DNA of 64,000 nucleotides. Origin: Taklimakanibacter sp050246735 (lineage in GTDB: Bacteria; Pseudomonadota; Alphaproteobacteria; Rhizobiales; Aestuariivirgaceae). This document shows positions 1-8,965 of this stretch, piece by piece. Both the position numbers and the translations under genes were made by a program. The stretch is from contig JBFWVM010000011.1 of the NCBI GenBank assembly GCA_050246735.1, positions 1 to 64,000 on the forward strand, given 5' to 3'. The notes under the pieces were generated by a model, which was not told the origin of the DNA, made no database searches, and saw only the letters and a list, made by a program, of their open reading frames with translations. Each line of letters starts with the position of its first letter. Position 1 is the stretch's first letter.

Positions 1-138
1 CCTCCCCCTTGCGGGGAGGGTGGCGAGCGAAGTGAGCCGGGCGGGGGTCGGGTGCTGAGGCAAGCTTGCGAACGATGGAAATCCGAGGCACCGCCAGACC
101 CCCACCCCAGCCCCTCCCCGCAAGGGGGAGGGGAAATA
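1..138. repeat. GC-rich dispersed intergenic repeat pair
   Basis: Two copies of one GC-rich unit face each other. The first, at about 1-54, begins with a hairpin (CCTCCCC / GGGGAGG arms, 1-20) and runs into a GGGGGTCGGGT tail. The second, at about 97-133, is the reverse complement, with the hairpin CCCTCCCC-GCAA-GGGGGAGGG. The same unit recurs at 6721-6958. Such mosaic repeats are common between genes in Hyphomicrobiales genomes. The window edge may cut the first copy. No gene is supported here; the second hairpin lies just beyond the 3' end of the AraC-type gene and could help end its transcript. Confidence 0.7.
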
Positions 139-1107
139 CTAGCCGTCCAGCCTCCCCGTCCGGCGCGCCTTTTCGCGATAGTCCCTGGGCGAGGTACCGA
201 AATGCGCCTTGAAGGCGCGCGAGAACTGGGCCTGGTCGCCGAAGCCCCAATGATAGGCGATCTCGCCGACGCTCCGGGTGATGCTGCGGTCGGCGAGCGC
301 GGCGCGGCAGGCGTCGAGCCGCTGGTCGCGGATCCAGGCGCCGACGGTCTGGTTGGTGTCGCGGAAGAGCTCGTGCAGATAGCGGATCGATATGCCGCAA
401 TGGCGCGCGATCATGTCGGGATCGAGGGCCGGATCGCGCAGGTTCCGGCGCACGAAGCTCTCGATGCGCGTCAGATGCGCCGCCCGCATGGTCGAGCTGC
501 CCGAGGTCAGCGTGCGCGCGTCCGCCTCGAGCGCCAGCACCAGGAGGTCGACGAGCTGCCGGCCGATCAGCCGGCGCGTCTCGCCGTTCATCTCGTCGAA
601 CCGGTCGGGAATGAGGTGCAGCATGTCGGCGAAGAAGCCGCCGGCGCCGTTCGCGGCGTCGAATTGCAGCGAGCAGAAGCGGTCGGGCCCGCGGATGCGC
701 CCGCCGAGCGCCTTCGCCTCGACCTTCATGACCCACAGGTCCGCCGCCTCGTCGTGGCTGAACTCGTAGGGCTCGTGGCTGCGCTCGATGATGAAGGAGC
801 CGGGCGCGCAATGCACGTCCTTGCCGCATTGCGAGAAGAAGATCTCGGTGCGCGCCGGCACCGTGACCAGGAAATGCTCGTCGCGCTCGGCGCGGAAATG
901 ATGCGGCATGCGCCGGTAGCGCAGGGCCTCGGAGGTGAGGCGGGAGAGCGAGACGCCGCCCAGATGCCAGTCGGTGATCTCCCCGGCGAAGCGGTCGGGC
1001 TCGCGGAAGCTGAGGTCGAGCGGAAAATAGGCCCGAGCGATGGTCTCGTGCCAATGGCGGCTGCGGTCGCCCGCCTGGACGGCGCCGGTCGAGATGCGCG
1101 TCTTCAT
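139..1107 (-). CDS. AraC/XylS-family transcriptional regulator
   Basis: The 322-residue protein has an N-terminal cupin-like ligand and dimerisation region of the AraC_binding_2 type (about residues 20-190) and a C-terminal double helix-turn-helix of about 100 residues ending in a typical AraC signature (helix with HWGFGDQAQFSRAFKAHFG, then SPRDYR). It is expected to bind DNA and activate a catabolic promoter when bound to a small molecule. The start at 1107 is chosen because the cupin-like domain begins soon after it; the open frame extends 34 codons further without family-like sequence. It diverges from the hyuB-hyuA-liv operon across a gap of about 240 bp, so it is the obvious candidate regulator of that operon. 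That link is inferred from position only. Confidence 0.9.
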   Translation of the reverse strand: MKTRISTGAVQAGDRSRHWHETIARAYFPLDLSFREPDRFAGEITDWHLGGVSLSRLTSEALRYRRMPHHFRAERDEHFLVTVPARTEIFFSQCGKDVHCAPGSFIIERSHEPYEFSHDEAADLWVMKVEAKALGGRIRGPDRFCSLQFDAANGAGGFFADMLHLIPDRFDEMNGETRRLIGRQLVDLLVLALEADARTLTSGSSTMRAAHLTRIESFVRRNLRDPALDPDMIARHCGISIRYLHELFRDTNQTVGAWIRDQRLDACRAALADRSITRSVGEIAYHWGFGDQAQFSRAFKAHFGTSPRDYREKARRTGRLDG

Positions 1108-1349
1108 GCCTCGCTCCGCATGCGGAAAATGGTAGGGCGAAGGCGGCGCCCGCGCAACGAAAACCGCGACAAGTGCGCGGGAAATCAAATCCGTGTTCAC
1201 CCCTCGCAAAGACTTGGCGCCCCTCGCGGCCTAAGCCTCGCCCGACGCAATGGCGCGACAGACGCCATGCCGAGGGTGAGGAACGGGCGCCCGGCGGTGA
1301 GCGCCGCCATCCTGGCTTTCGGCATGGTTCAGCGAGAAGCGAGGACCCG

Positions 1350-3113
1350 ATGAAGCCGAAGCGCAAGCCCAAAGTCGACCCGATAACGCTCTCCGTGGTG
1401 CGCGGCGTGCTCGAGACGACCCAGCGCGAGATGACGCTGACGCTCGAGAAGACCGCCCGCTCGTCGGTGTTCAACCTGGCGCACGACTATTCGACTGCGC
1501 TGTTCAACGCGCGCCCTGAGATGATCCTGCAGGGCCAGGACATCCCCATCCATCTCGGCTCCCTCATCCCCGCCATGAAGGCGGTGGCCGGATATTTCGG
1601 CGACGACATCCATGAGGGCGACCTCATCCTGCACAACGACCCGGCTTTCGGCGGCAGCCATGCCATCGACACCTGCATGTACAAGCCGGTGTTTCACAAG
1701 GGCAGGCTCGTCTACTGGACGGTCTGCAAGGGCCACCTCACCGACATCGGCGGTCCGGTGCCGGCGGGCTACAATCCCAATGCCAAGGAGATCTACGCCG
1801 AATGCCTGCGCATCCCGCCGGTGAAGATCTGGGACAGGGGCAGGCCGCGCCGCGACGTGATCAACATGATCCTCACCAACATGCGCGCACGGCGCGACCA
1901 GGAAGGCGATTTCAACGCGCTGATCGGCGCCTGCCAGGTGGGCGAGCGCAATCTCCTGGCGATGATCGGCAAATACGGCTTCCGCACGGTCGACGACTGC
2001 ATCGGCGAGCTCCTCGACATGGCCGACCGCCATATGCGCTCGCTGATCAGCTCGGTGCCGGACGGCACCTACAGCGGCACCGCCATCCTCGAGGATGCCG
2101 GCCACGGTCTCGGCGATTTCGAGATCACCGCCACCGTGACGATCAAGGCCGACACCTGCCGCATCGCCATCAAGAGCCCGCCGCAGGTGCCCTATTTCAT
2201 CAATTCCTACGAGGGCAACTCGCATTCGGGCGTCTATCTCGGCCTCATGATGTTCGCGGCCCTGCCGCCGCCCTACAATGAGGGGCTCTATCGCTGCGTG
2301 ACCGTCGATTTCGGGCCGAAGGGCACGCTGTGCAACGCGGTCGAGCCGGCGCCCCACATGAACTGCACCACGACGCCGATGGAGACGCTGACCGATGCTG
2401 TGCGCCTCGCCTTCGAGAAGGCGATGCCCTCCAAGGTCGCCGCCTCCTGGGGCCATGCCAACGGCCTCAATATCGCCGGGCGCGACGAGCGGAGCGGCGA
2501 GGAGTTCGTCACCATGGTGCTCGCCACCATCATCTCGGGCGGCGGCGCGACGCCCAAGCAGGACGGCTGGCATGCGGTCGGCCCCGAATGCTGCTTCGGC
2601 GCCCTCACCTCGGGCGACGTCGAGCTTCTCGAATACTCCTATCCGATCGTCATCCACCGCTATTCGCTGATGACGGATTCGGGCGGCGCCGGGAAATATC
2701 GCGGCGGCTCCGGCACCGCCTGGGAGGTCGAGCCTCTCTACAAGGACATGCTGTGCATCGGCTTCGGCGAAGGCCGGCGCATCCCGGCCATGGGCGCGGC
2801 GGGCGCCGCCTCGAAGCTCGTCCCGACCAAGGTCGGCCGCGTCGAGCTCAAGCGCGCCGGCCGCACCGACGTCGAGCGCAAGAACATCCTCGAAACCATC
2901 CAGCCCGGCGAGACCATCACCAACATGAATCCGGGCGGCGGCGGCTATGGCGACCCGCGCGAGCGGCCGGTCGACAAGGTGCTGTGGGACGTGAAGAACG
3001 GCCTCGTCTCGATCGAGGGGGCGCGCGAGGATTATGGCGTCGTCATCGCCGACGCCCAGACCCTCGCCATCGATCATGACGCCACCCGCGCCTTGCGCGG
3101 AGGTGCCCGATGA
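1350..3113 (+). CDS. hyuB: Hydantoinase B / oxoprolinase family protein
   Basis: 587 residues, the usual length for the Hydantoinase_B family, with family landmarks such as HNDPAFGGSHAIDTCMYKPV near residue 95 and a glycine-rich end (NPGGGGYGDPRERP). With HyuA it should form an ATP-dependent cyclic-amide hydrolase or a related carboxylase, as in N-methylhydantoinase, 5-oxoprolinase and acetone/acetophenone carboxylases. The sequence alone does not fix the substrate. The ATG at 1350 follows a purine-rich GCGAGGA; the longer frame upstream has no family-like residues. Its stop overlaps the hyuA start (ATGA), which suggests translational coupling. The B-before-A order and the co-linear Liv-type transporter suggest uptake followed by ring opening of a cyclic amide or similar compound. 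Confidence 0.92.
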   Translation: MKPKRKPKVDPITLSVVRGVLETTQREMTLTLEKTARSSVFNLAHDYSTALFNARPEMILQGQDIPIHLGSLIPAMKAVAGYFGDDIHEGDLILHNDPAFGGSHAIDTCMYKPVFHKGRLVYWTVCKGHLTDIGGPVPAGYNPNAKEIYAECLRIPPVKIWDRGRPRRDVINMILTNMRARRDQEGDFNALIGACQVGERNLLAMIGKYGFRTVDDCIGELLDMADRHMRSLISSVPDGTYSGTAILEDAGHGLGDFEITATVTIKADTCRIAIKSPPQVPYFINSYEGNSHSGVYLGLMMFAALPPPYNEGLYRCVTVDFGPKGTLCNAVEPAPHMNCTTTPMETLTDAVRLAFEKAMPSKVAASWGHANGLNIAGRDERSGEEFVTMVLATIISGGGATPKQDGWHAVGPECCFGALTSGDVELLEYSYPIVIHRYSLMTDSGGAGKYRGGSGTAWEVEPLYKDMLCIGFGEGRRIPAMGAAGAASKLVPTKVGRVELKRAGRTDVERKNILETIQPGETITNMNPGGGGYGDPRERPVDKVLWDVKNGLVSIEGAREDYGVVIADAQTLAIDHDATRALRGGAR

Positions 3114-5203
3114 GCGCGCAATATCGTCTCGGCATCGACGCCGGCGGCACCTTCACCGATTTCGTCATCGCCGACCGCAAATCGGGCGCCATCAGCCTGT
3201 TCAAGGCGCTCTCGACCCCGGCCAATCCGACCAAGGCCATCGAGAACGGCCTGGCGCTCATCGCCGAGCACCTCGGCCGCCCGGCGGAAGCGATCGTCGC
3301 CGATTGCGACCTCTGCATCAACGGCACCACCGTCGGGCTCAATGCCATCATCACCCACAAGGGCGGCAGGACCGGCCTCATCTGCACGGCGGGGCACGAG
3401 GATTCGATCGAGATCCGCAACGGCCACAAGGAAGACGGCTATCGCTACGATCCCGAATATCCCGCCGCCACCATGCTGGTGCCGCGCTACCTGCGCAAAG
3501 GCGTGCGCGAGCGCGTGCTCGCCGACGGCTCGGTCCGCACCCCGCTCGTCGAGGAGGACGTGCGCGACGCCTGCCGCCTGTTCCTGAAGGAGGGCGTCGA
3601 GACGGTCGCCATCTCCTTCGTCTGGTCGGTGCTCAACACGGCGCACGAGAAGCGTGCCGCCCGGATCGTGCGCGAGATGATGCCGCAGGCGATCCTCACC
3701 GTCGGCTCTGAGCTCTACCCGCAGGTGCGCGAATATACCCGCACCTCGACCGCCGTGACCAATGCCTATCTGGCGCCGGTGATGCGCGGATATGTGCAGG
3801 CGGTGGACCGCTATTTCCGCCGTCTCGGCGCCCGCCAGCCGGTGCGCTACTTCCAGTCGAATGGCGGCCTCGCCATAGGCCAGGTCATGACCGACCGCTC
3901 CGTCTATGCGATCAATTCGGGCCCCGCTTCCGCGCCGCAGGCCGGCCTCTATGTCTGCGCTCCCTTCAGGAAGAAGAACGTCATCACCGTCGACATGGGC
4001 GGCACGTCCTTCGACATCACGCTGACCAGGGACGGCCAGACCAATCTCAACAAGAACATCGACTTCCTGCGCTACCGCATCGGCGTGCCGATGATCCAGG
4101 TCGAGACCCTGGGCGCCGGCGGCGGCTCGATCGGCTGGATCGACTCGCTCGGCCTCCTGCAGGTCGGCCCGCAATCGGCCGGCGCCGACCCGGGTCCCGC
4201 CTGCTATGGCCAGGGCGGCGTCGAGCCGACGACGTCCGACGCCAACCTGGTGCTCGGCTATCTCAATCCCGACGGGCTTCTCGGCGGCAAGCTGCCGCTC
4301 GCCGTCGACAAGGCCAGAGCGGCGCTCCGGCGCATCGCCGATCCCCTGGGACTGACGCCCGAGCAGGCCGCCTACGGCATGTTCACCATCGTCAACAACA
4401 ACATGGTGAACGGCATCCGCCGCGTCTCGGTCGAGCGCGGCTATGATCCGCGCGATTTCGTGCTGGTCGGCGCCGGCGGCGCCACTGCCGCCCATATCAC
4501 GGCGCTGGCGCGCGAGATGGGCATCGACACCATCGTGCTGCCCAAGCTCGCATCCGGCCTGTGCGCCTTCGGCCAGACGATCTCCGACGTGAAGTACAAC
4601 TACATGGCGACGGCGCCGCTGCGCCTCGACAACGATGCGGCCTGCCGGCGCGTCGATTCGCTGTTCAGGGAGATCGAACGCAAGGGCGTCAGGCACCTGG
4701 AGAAGGACGGCTTCACCGGGAAGACCATCAGCGTGAAGCGCAGCCTCGACATGCGCTATGTCGGCCAGGTGCATGAATGCACCGTCGACATCGGCACCTT
4801 CGAGATCAACGCCAGGACGATCGGCAAGGTGAAGGACGCCTTCCACCGGCGGCATGAGGAACTCTACACCTATTCCGAGCGCCACAATGCGGTCGAGGTC
4901 GTCAACATCGAATCGACCCTCTACGGCCATATCGAGAAGCCGCGCCTGCCGAAGCTGGGCAAGGGCGTGGCCTTGCCCAGGGCGCTCAAGAGCCATCGCA
5001 AGGCGATCTTCGATGCGAAAGGCCGGGGCCTGCGCACGCCGGTCTATGACGGTTCCGTGCTCGGCGCCGGCGCCGTGATCGGGGGACCTGCCATCGTCGA
5101 GGAGGTGACGACCACCATCGTCATCGAGCCGGGCTGGACGGCGAAGCTCGATCCCTCCGGCTCCTATGTCATCACGTCGAAGCGAAAGTCGGGAGGCCGA
5201 TGA
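3110..5203 (+). CDS. hyuA: Hydantoinase A / oxoprolinase family protein
   Basis: 697 residues, full length for the HyuA family. The ATPase-like N-terminus carries the phosphate-binding signature GIDAGGTFTDF at about residues 8-18, and a second phosphate-binding signature VDMGGTSFDITL lies near residue 295. It is the nucleotide-using partner of HyuB and is expected to act in the cytoplasm on a cyclic amide or an activated carbonyl substrate. The start overlaps the hyuB stop by four bases, and its own stop overlaps the next start by four bases, so hyuB, hyuA and livG look translationally coupled. The exact substrate cannot be read from sequence; hydantoins, 5-oxoproline-like lactams and ketone carboxylation are all possible. 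Confidence 0.93.
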   Translation: MSAQYRLGIDAGGTFTDFVIADRKSGAISLFKALSTPANPTKAIENGLALIAEHLGRPAEAIVADCDLCINGTTVGLNAIITHKGGRTGLICTAGHEDSIEIRNGHKEDGYRYDPEYPAATMLVPRYLRKGVRERVLADGSVRTPLVEEDVRDACRLFLKEGVETVAISFVWSVLNTAHEKRAARIVREMMPQAILTVGSELYPQVREYTRTSTAVTNAYLAPVMRGYVQAVDRYFRRLGARQPVRYFQSNGGLAIGQVMTDRSVYAINSGPASAPQAGLYVCAPFRKKNVITVDMGGTSFDITLTRDGQTNLNKNIDFLRYRIGVPMIQVETLGAGGGSIGWIDSLGLLQVGPQSAGADPGPACYGQGGVEPTTSDANLVLGYLNPDGLLGGKLPLAVDKARAALRRIADPLGLTPEQAAYGMFTIVNNNMVNGIRRVSVERGYDPRDFVLVGAGGATAAHITALAREMGIDTIVLPKLASGLCAFGQTISDVKYNYMATAPLRLDNDAACRRVDSLFREIERKGVRHLEKDGFTGKTISVKRSLDMRYVGQVHECTVDIGTFEINARTIGKVKDAFHRRHEELYTYSERHNAVEVVNIESTLYGHIEKPRLPKLGKGVALPRALKSHRKAIFDAKGRGLRTPVYDGSVLGAGAVIGGPAIVEEVTTTIVIEPGWTAKLDPSGSYVITSKRKSGGR

Positions 5204-5943
5204 GCACCGCCCTCAGCGCCCGCAACGTGTCGGTATCCTTCGACGGTCTGAAGGCGCTGTCGGACGTCGTGCTCGACATCCTTCCCGAGCGCGTCACCGG
5301 CCTCATCGGACCCAACGGCGCCGGCAAGACGACCCTGGTCAACGTGCTCACCGGCTTCCAGGCGCCCGACCGCGGCGAGGTGCTGCTCGACGGCACCGAT
5401 ATCGGCGGCAGGACCACTTTCGGCATCAGGCGGCTCGGCGTCGCCCGCACCTTCCAGTCGGGGCGCCTGTTCGGCGAATTGCCGGTCATCGACAATCTGG
5501 AAGTGACCGGCATCGGCCTGGGGCTCTCGCGCCGCGACGCCGCGGCCAGGGCCTGGGCCATGCTCGACTGGATCGGCATGGCGCCGCTCGCCGACCGCAT
5601 CGCGGGGGGCCTGCCCTATACGGACGAGCGCCGCGTCGCCATCGGCCGCGCCTTGATGATGGAGCCCCGCTACCTCCTGCTCGACGAGCCGGCGGCCGGC
5701 ATGTCGGCCGAGGAGGCCGACGATCTGATCCGCCTCATCCGGCGCATCGTCGCCGAGATGAAATGCGGCGTGCTCCTGATCGAGCACAATATCGGCCTGG
5801 TGCTCAATATCTGCGACCATATCCATGTGCTCGATTCGGGCGAGATCATCGAGGACGGGGACCCTGCCCGCATCAAGGCGAGCGAGAAGGTGCGCCACGC
5901 CTATATGGGCACCCAGGCCGAGGCCGGAGGCCCCCTCCTATGA
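5200..5943 (+). CDS. livG: Liv-type ABC transporter ATP-binding protein (LivG-like)
   Basis: 247 residues. The Walker A motif GPNGAGKTT (residues 33-41) and Walker B YLLLDEPAAGM are intact, and the LivG/BraF-type insert between them (GVARTFQSGRLF) is present. The ABC signature is unusual: where most LivG proteins have a serine-glycine core, this one reads LPYTDERRVAIGRAL. It should energise uptake together with LivF, LivH, LivM and the binding protein of the same operon. The ATG at 5200 overlaps the hyuA stop. The direct fusion of a transporter operon to hyuBA implies a shared substrate. Confidence 0.93.
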   Translation: MSTALSARNVSVSFDGLKALSDVVLDILPERVTGLIGPNGAGKTTLVNVLTGFQAPDRGEVLLDGTDIGGRTTFGIRRLGVARTFQSGRLFGELPVIDNLEVTGIGLGLSRRDAAARAWAMLDWIGMAPLADRIAGGLPYTDERRVAIGRALMMEPRYLLLDEPAAGMSAEEADDLIRLIRRIVAEMKCGVLLIEHNIGLVLNICDHIHVLDSGEIIEDGDPARIKASEKVRHAYMGTQAEAGGPLL

Positions 5944-6662
5944 GCCTGCTCGAGGTCGGCAACGTCACCGTGCGCTATGGCAGGCTCACCGCCCTGCGCG
6001 GCGCCTCGCTCACCGTCGCCGAGGGCGAGACCTTGTTCGTCACCGGACCCAACGGCGCCGGCAAGTCCACCCTCCTCAAGGCGATCGCCGGCGTGGTGCC
6101 GGTGGCGGAAGGCTCGATCGCGCTCGACGGCAGGGTGATCTCGGGCGGCAGTCCCGAAGACACCGCCCGCCTCGGCTTCTCCATGGTGCCGGAGGGCCGC
6201 CATGTCTTCGGCTCGCTCACCATCGAGGAGAACCTGATGCTGGGTGCCGGCATGCGCCGGGACCGCGCCCGCGCGCTCGCCGATCTCGGCGCCGTCTACG
6301 ACGTCTTCCCGATGCTGAAGGAGCGCCGGGACAAGCCCGCCGGCGTGCTGTCGGGCGGCCAGCAGCAGATGCTGGTGATCGGCCGCGCCCTGATGACGGC
6401 GCCCCGGCTCATCGCCATCGACGAGCCCTCGCTGGGGCTCGCACCCAAGGTGATCGACCAGGTCTACGAGACCCTGCTGCGCCTGCGCGACAGAAGCGGC
6501 CTCACCCTGGTGATCGTCGAGCAGAGCTCGACCCGCGCGATGATGACGGGCGGGCGCATGGTGCTGCTGCGTTCGGGCGAGATCGTGCTCGAAGGCGACG
6601 CCCGCCGGCTCGCCCGTGGCGACACGCTGCGCAAGGCCTATTTCGGCTATGGAGAGCATTGA
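5940..6662 (+). CDS. livF: Liv-type ABC transporter ATP-binding protein (LivF-like)
   Basis: 240 residues with Walker A GPNGAGKST, the canonical signature LSGGQQQMLVIGRAL and Walker B LIAIDEPSLGLAP, plus the short C-terminus typical of LivF/BraG. It is the second ATPase subunit, acting on the cytoplasmic side of the LivH-LivM permease. The start at 5940 overlaps the livG stop (ATGA) and begins directly with the family N-terminus (LLEVGNVTVRYG). A 298-bp gap holding a dispersed repeat separates it from livH, although the gene order and family continue unbroken. Confidence 0.93.
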   Translation: MSLLEVGNVTVRYGRLTALRGASLTVAEGETLFVTGPNGAGKSTLLKAIAGVVPVAEGSIALDGRVISGGSPEDTARLGFSMVPEGRHVFGSLTIEENLMLGAGMRRDRARALADLGAVYDVFPMLKERRDKPAGVLSGGQQQMLVIGRALMTAPRLIAIDEPSLGLAPKVIDQVYETLLRLRDRSGLTLVIVEQSSTRAMMTGGRMVLLRSGEIVLEGDARRLARGDTLRKAYFGYGEH

Positions 6663-6960
6663 TGAGGACGGGCTCCGGCGACCTCGGGTGCTCACGCAGA
6701 TATGCGAAGAACGTAACCTTCATGCACCACCCGACCCCCACCCCGGTCCTGCGGACCGACCCTCCCCGCAAGGGGGAGGGTAAATGTCCGCGCCGGATGC
6801 GACTCGGAATTTTCCTTCCCCCTTGTGGGGAAGGTGGCTCGCCCGGCGGCGAGCCGGGGGAGCCGGATGGGGGTCGGGTGGTCTCTCGGGATCTGAGCCT
6901 TGCCGCATCTGCGGCAGCACCCGCCGCCACCTTCCCCTCGGGGGGGAAGGAGATCCTTGC
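6663..6960. repeat. Dispersed repeat inside the liv operon, ending at the livH ribosome-binding site
   Basis: The spacer between livF and livH is filled by GC-rich units like those at 1-138: a hairpin with CCCTCCCC / GGGGGAGGG arms near 6763-6780, a second with CTTCCCCC / GGGGAAG arms near 6821-6836, a GCTCGCCCGGC / GCCGGGGGAGC stem near 6838-6863, and a last stem near 6930-6948 whose 3' arm runs into AAGGAG (6947-6952). That purine run is the apparent ribosome-binding site of livH at 6961. The operon therefore looks interrupted by a repeat that supplies, and may partly hide, the livH start site. No protein-coding gene is supported in this stretch. Confidence 0.65.
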
Positions 6961-7875
6961 ATGACCGCCATCCTCCAGATCGTCTTCGACGCCCTGAGCC
7001 TCGGCAGCCTCTATGCCCTGGGCGCGCTCGGCATCGCTCTCATCTTCGGCGTGATGCGGCTCGTCAATTTCGCCCATGGCGACTATATCGCCTTCTGCGT
7101 CTTCGCCCTGCTGTGGCCGTCGATCGACGCGGCGGCCATCGTCTTCGCCGGCAACCTGCCGACGGTCATACTGCTTCCGCTCATCCTCGCCGCCGGCGCC
7201 GGCCTGTCGGTCCTTTCCGAGATCCTGGTCTTCCGCCGCTTCCGGGACGCCAATCCGGCGACGATGATGATCGCCTCCTTCGCGCTCGGCTTCGTCATCA
7301 AGCATTTCCTGCTGATGCTGTTCTCCAGCCGGCCGAAATCCATCGACCTGTGGCCGGCGCTCAGCCAGCAGGTGGAGATCGCGGGCGCCCGCATCCCGCT
7401 CCTGCAGGTGATCACCATCGCCGTCACCATCCTCGTCCTCATCGGCCTCAACGCCTTCCTGAAACGTACCCGCTTCGGCCTCGAGATGCGCGCCGCGGCC
7501 GAGAACTTCACCATGGCGCGCATGCTGGGCGTCAGGGCCAACCGGGTCATCATGCTGGCCTTCGCCATTTCCGGCATGCTCGCCGCCGCCATCGGCCTCA
7601 TTCTCGTGACCCAGACCGGCACCGCCGACATCCAGATGGGCGTCTCGGTCATGCTCGTCGCCTTCATCGCCACCGTCATCGGCGGGCTCGGCAGCCTGCC
7701 GGGCGCGGTGATCGCGGGCTTCCTCATCGGCGGCGCCAGCGTCCTCATGCAGGTCGTCCTGCCGCTCGACGCTCGGCCCTTCCGCGACGCTTTCGTCTAT
7801 GGCGCGGTGATCGCCTGCCTCATCTGGCGGCCGCAGGGCCTGTTCGCGCCCAAATCGGCGAAGCAGAGAGTGTGA
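6961..7875 (+). CDS. livH: Liv-type ABC transporter permease (LivH-like)
   Basis: 304 residues, almost entirely hydrophobic membrane segments. It opens with the LivH hallmark LGSLYALGALGIALIFGVMRLVNFAHGDYI and contains the cytoplasmic coupling helix motif of the family (GLEMRAAAENFTMARMLGV near residues 175-195). It forms the membrane channel with LivM. AAGGAG lies eight bases before the ATG at 6961; the open frame continues upstream into repeat DNA that does not look like protein. LivM starts two bases after its stop, so the two permeases are probably cotranslated. Confidence 0.93.
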   Translation: MTAILQIVFDALSLGSLYALGALGIALIFGVMRLVNFAHGDYIAFCVFALLWPSIDAAAIVFAGNLPTVILLPLILAAGAGLSVLSEILVFRRFRDANPATMMIASFALGFVIKHFLLMLFSSRPKSIDLWPALSQQVEIAGARIPLLQVITIAVTILVLIGLNAFLKRTRFGLEMRAAAENFTMARMLGVRANRVIMLAFAISGMLAAAIGLILVTQTGTADIQMGVSVMLVAFIATVIGGLGSLPGAVIAGFLIGGASVLMQVVLPLDARPFRDAFVYGAVIACLIWRPQGLFAPKSAKQRV

Positions 7876-7877
7876 CG

Positions 7878-8945
7878 ATGGCCCAGCGCAGCTCTCTCAT
7901 CGCCCGCACCGTTTCGACCCTGATCATCCTGGTCCTCATCCTCCTCGCCATCGCGGTCGCGACGAAGCTTGCCGGCTCGCGCCCGTTCGAGCGCACCGTG
8001 GTCGAGATGTTCATCCGCGTGATGCTGGTGGCGGGCCTCTATATCTTCGTCGGCAATTCCGGCGTCATCAGCTTCGGCCATATGGGCTTCATGTGCCTCG
8101 GCGCCTATGCCGCGGCCTGGTTCACCATCCCGCCGGTGATGAAGCAGGTGACGCTGCCGGGCCTGCCCGCGTTCCTGATCGACGCGCAGCTGCCCATCTT
8201 CGTCTCGGCCGCCCTGGCCGGACTTCTCGCCGCCCTTTTCGCCCTCGTCGTCGGACGCATCATGATGCGCCTTTCCGGCATCGCCGCTTCGATCGCCACC
8301 TTCGCCATGCTGGCTGTGATCAACACCGTCTATTCCAACTGGGATTCGGTGACCGGCGGCACCGGCTCGATCGTCGGCATCCCCTTCCATACCGGCATCT
8401 GGACGGCGCTCGGCGGCGCCATATTCGTGGTCGTCGTCGCCTATGCCTATCAGATCTCGCGTTCGGGCCTGGCTCTCCGGGCGGGGCGCGACGAGGCGGT
8501 CGCCGCGGCCGCCTCCGGCATCGACATCGTGCGCGAAAGGCTCGTCGCCTTCGTGATCTCGGCCTTCGTCATCGGCGTCGCCGGCGCCCTCTACGGTCAT
8601 TTCCTCGGCGTGGTGAACCCGGACGCCTTCTATCTCGGCATCACCTTCATCACCCTCTCGATGCTGGTGGTGGGCGGCATGAACAGCTTGTCGGGAGCGG
8701 TTCTTGGCGTCATCGTGATCTCGGCGATCATCCAGCTGCTGCGCTGGCTCGAGAAGGGCGTCGACCTCGGCGGAACGACGCTGTCGATCCCCAACGGCCT
8801 GCAGGAGATCGCCATCGGCCTGGTGATGATCGTCATCCTGATGTTCCGGCCCTCGGGTCTGACCCGCAACCGCGAGCTCGTCTGGCGGCGTCCATGGCCG
8901 GGCTCCGCCCGGCCGTCCGGCGAAAAGATAGTGAACGTGCGTTGA
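7878..8945 (+). CDS. livM: Liv-type ABC transporter permease (LivM-like)
   Basis: 355 residues with about ten hydrophobic stretches and the LivM signature around residue 55-75 (FVGNSGVISFGHMGFMCLGAYAA). The coupling region LALRAGRDEAVAAAASGID and the conserved late membrane segment with GGMNSLSGAVLG are present. It pairs with LivH to form the pore. The ATG at 7878 lies two bases after the livH stop. The last 25 residues are hydrophilic and arginine-rich, ending just before the binding-protein gene. Confidence 0.92.
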   Translation: MAQRSSLIARTVSTLIILVLILLAIAVATKLAGSRPFERTVVEMFIRVMLVAGLYIFVGNSGVISFGHMGFMCLGAYAAAWFTIPPVMKQVTLPGLPAFLIDAQLPIFVSAALAGLLAALFALVVGRIMMRLSGIAASIATFAMLAVINTVYSNWDSVTGGTGSIVGIPFHTGIWTALGGAIFVVVVAYAYQISRSGLALRAGRDEAVAAAASGIDIVRERLVAFVISAFVIGVAGALYGHFLGVVNPDAFYLGITFITLSMLVVGGMNSLSGAVLGVIVISAIIQLLRWLEKGVDLGGTTLSIPNGLQEIAIGLVMIVILMFRPSGLTRNRELVWRRPWPGSARPSGEKIVNVR

Positions 8946-8965
8946 GACATGACAAGGAGGAAACG

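Noticed and set aside
1329..3077. Long open frame antisense to hyuB (582 codons)
   Set aside because: It is the shadow of hyuB in GC-rich DNA; its translation is Arg/Ala/His-rich with no domain, while the plus strand is a complete hydantoinase.
3074..4996. Long open frame antisense to hyuA (640 codons)
   Set aside because: Low-complexity shadow of a clear HyuA gene; no start signal or family feature.
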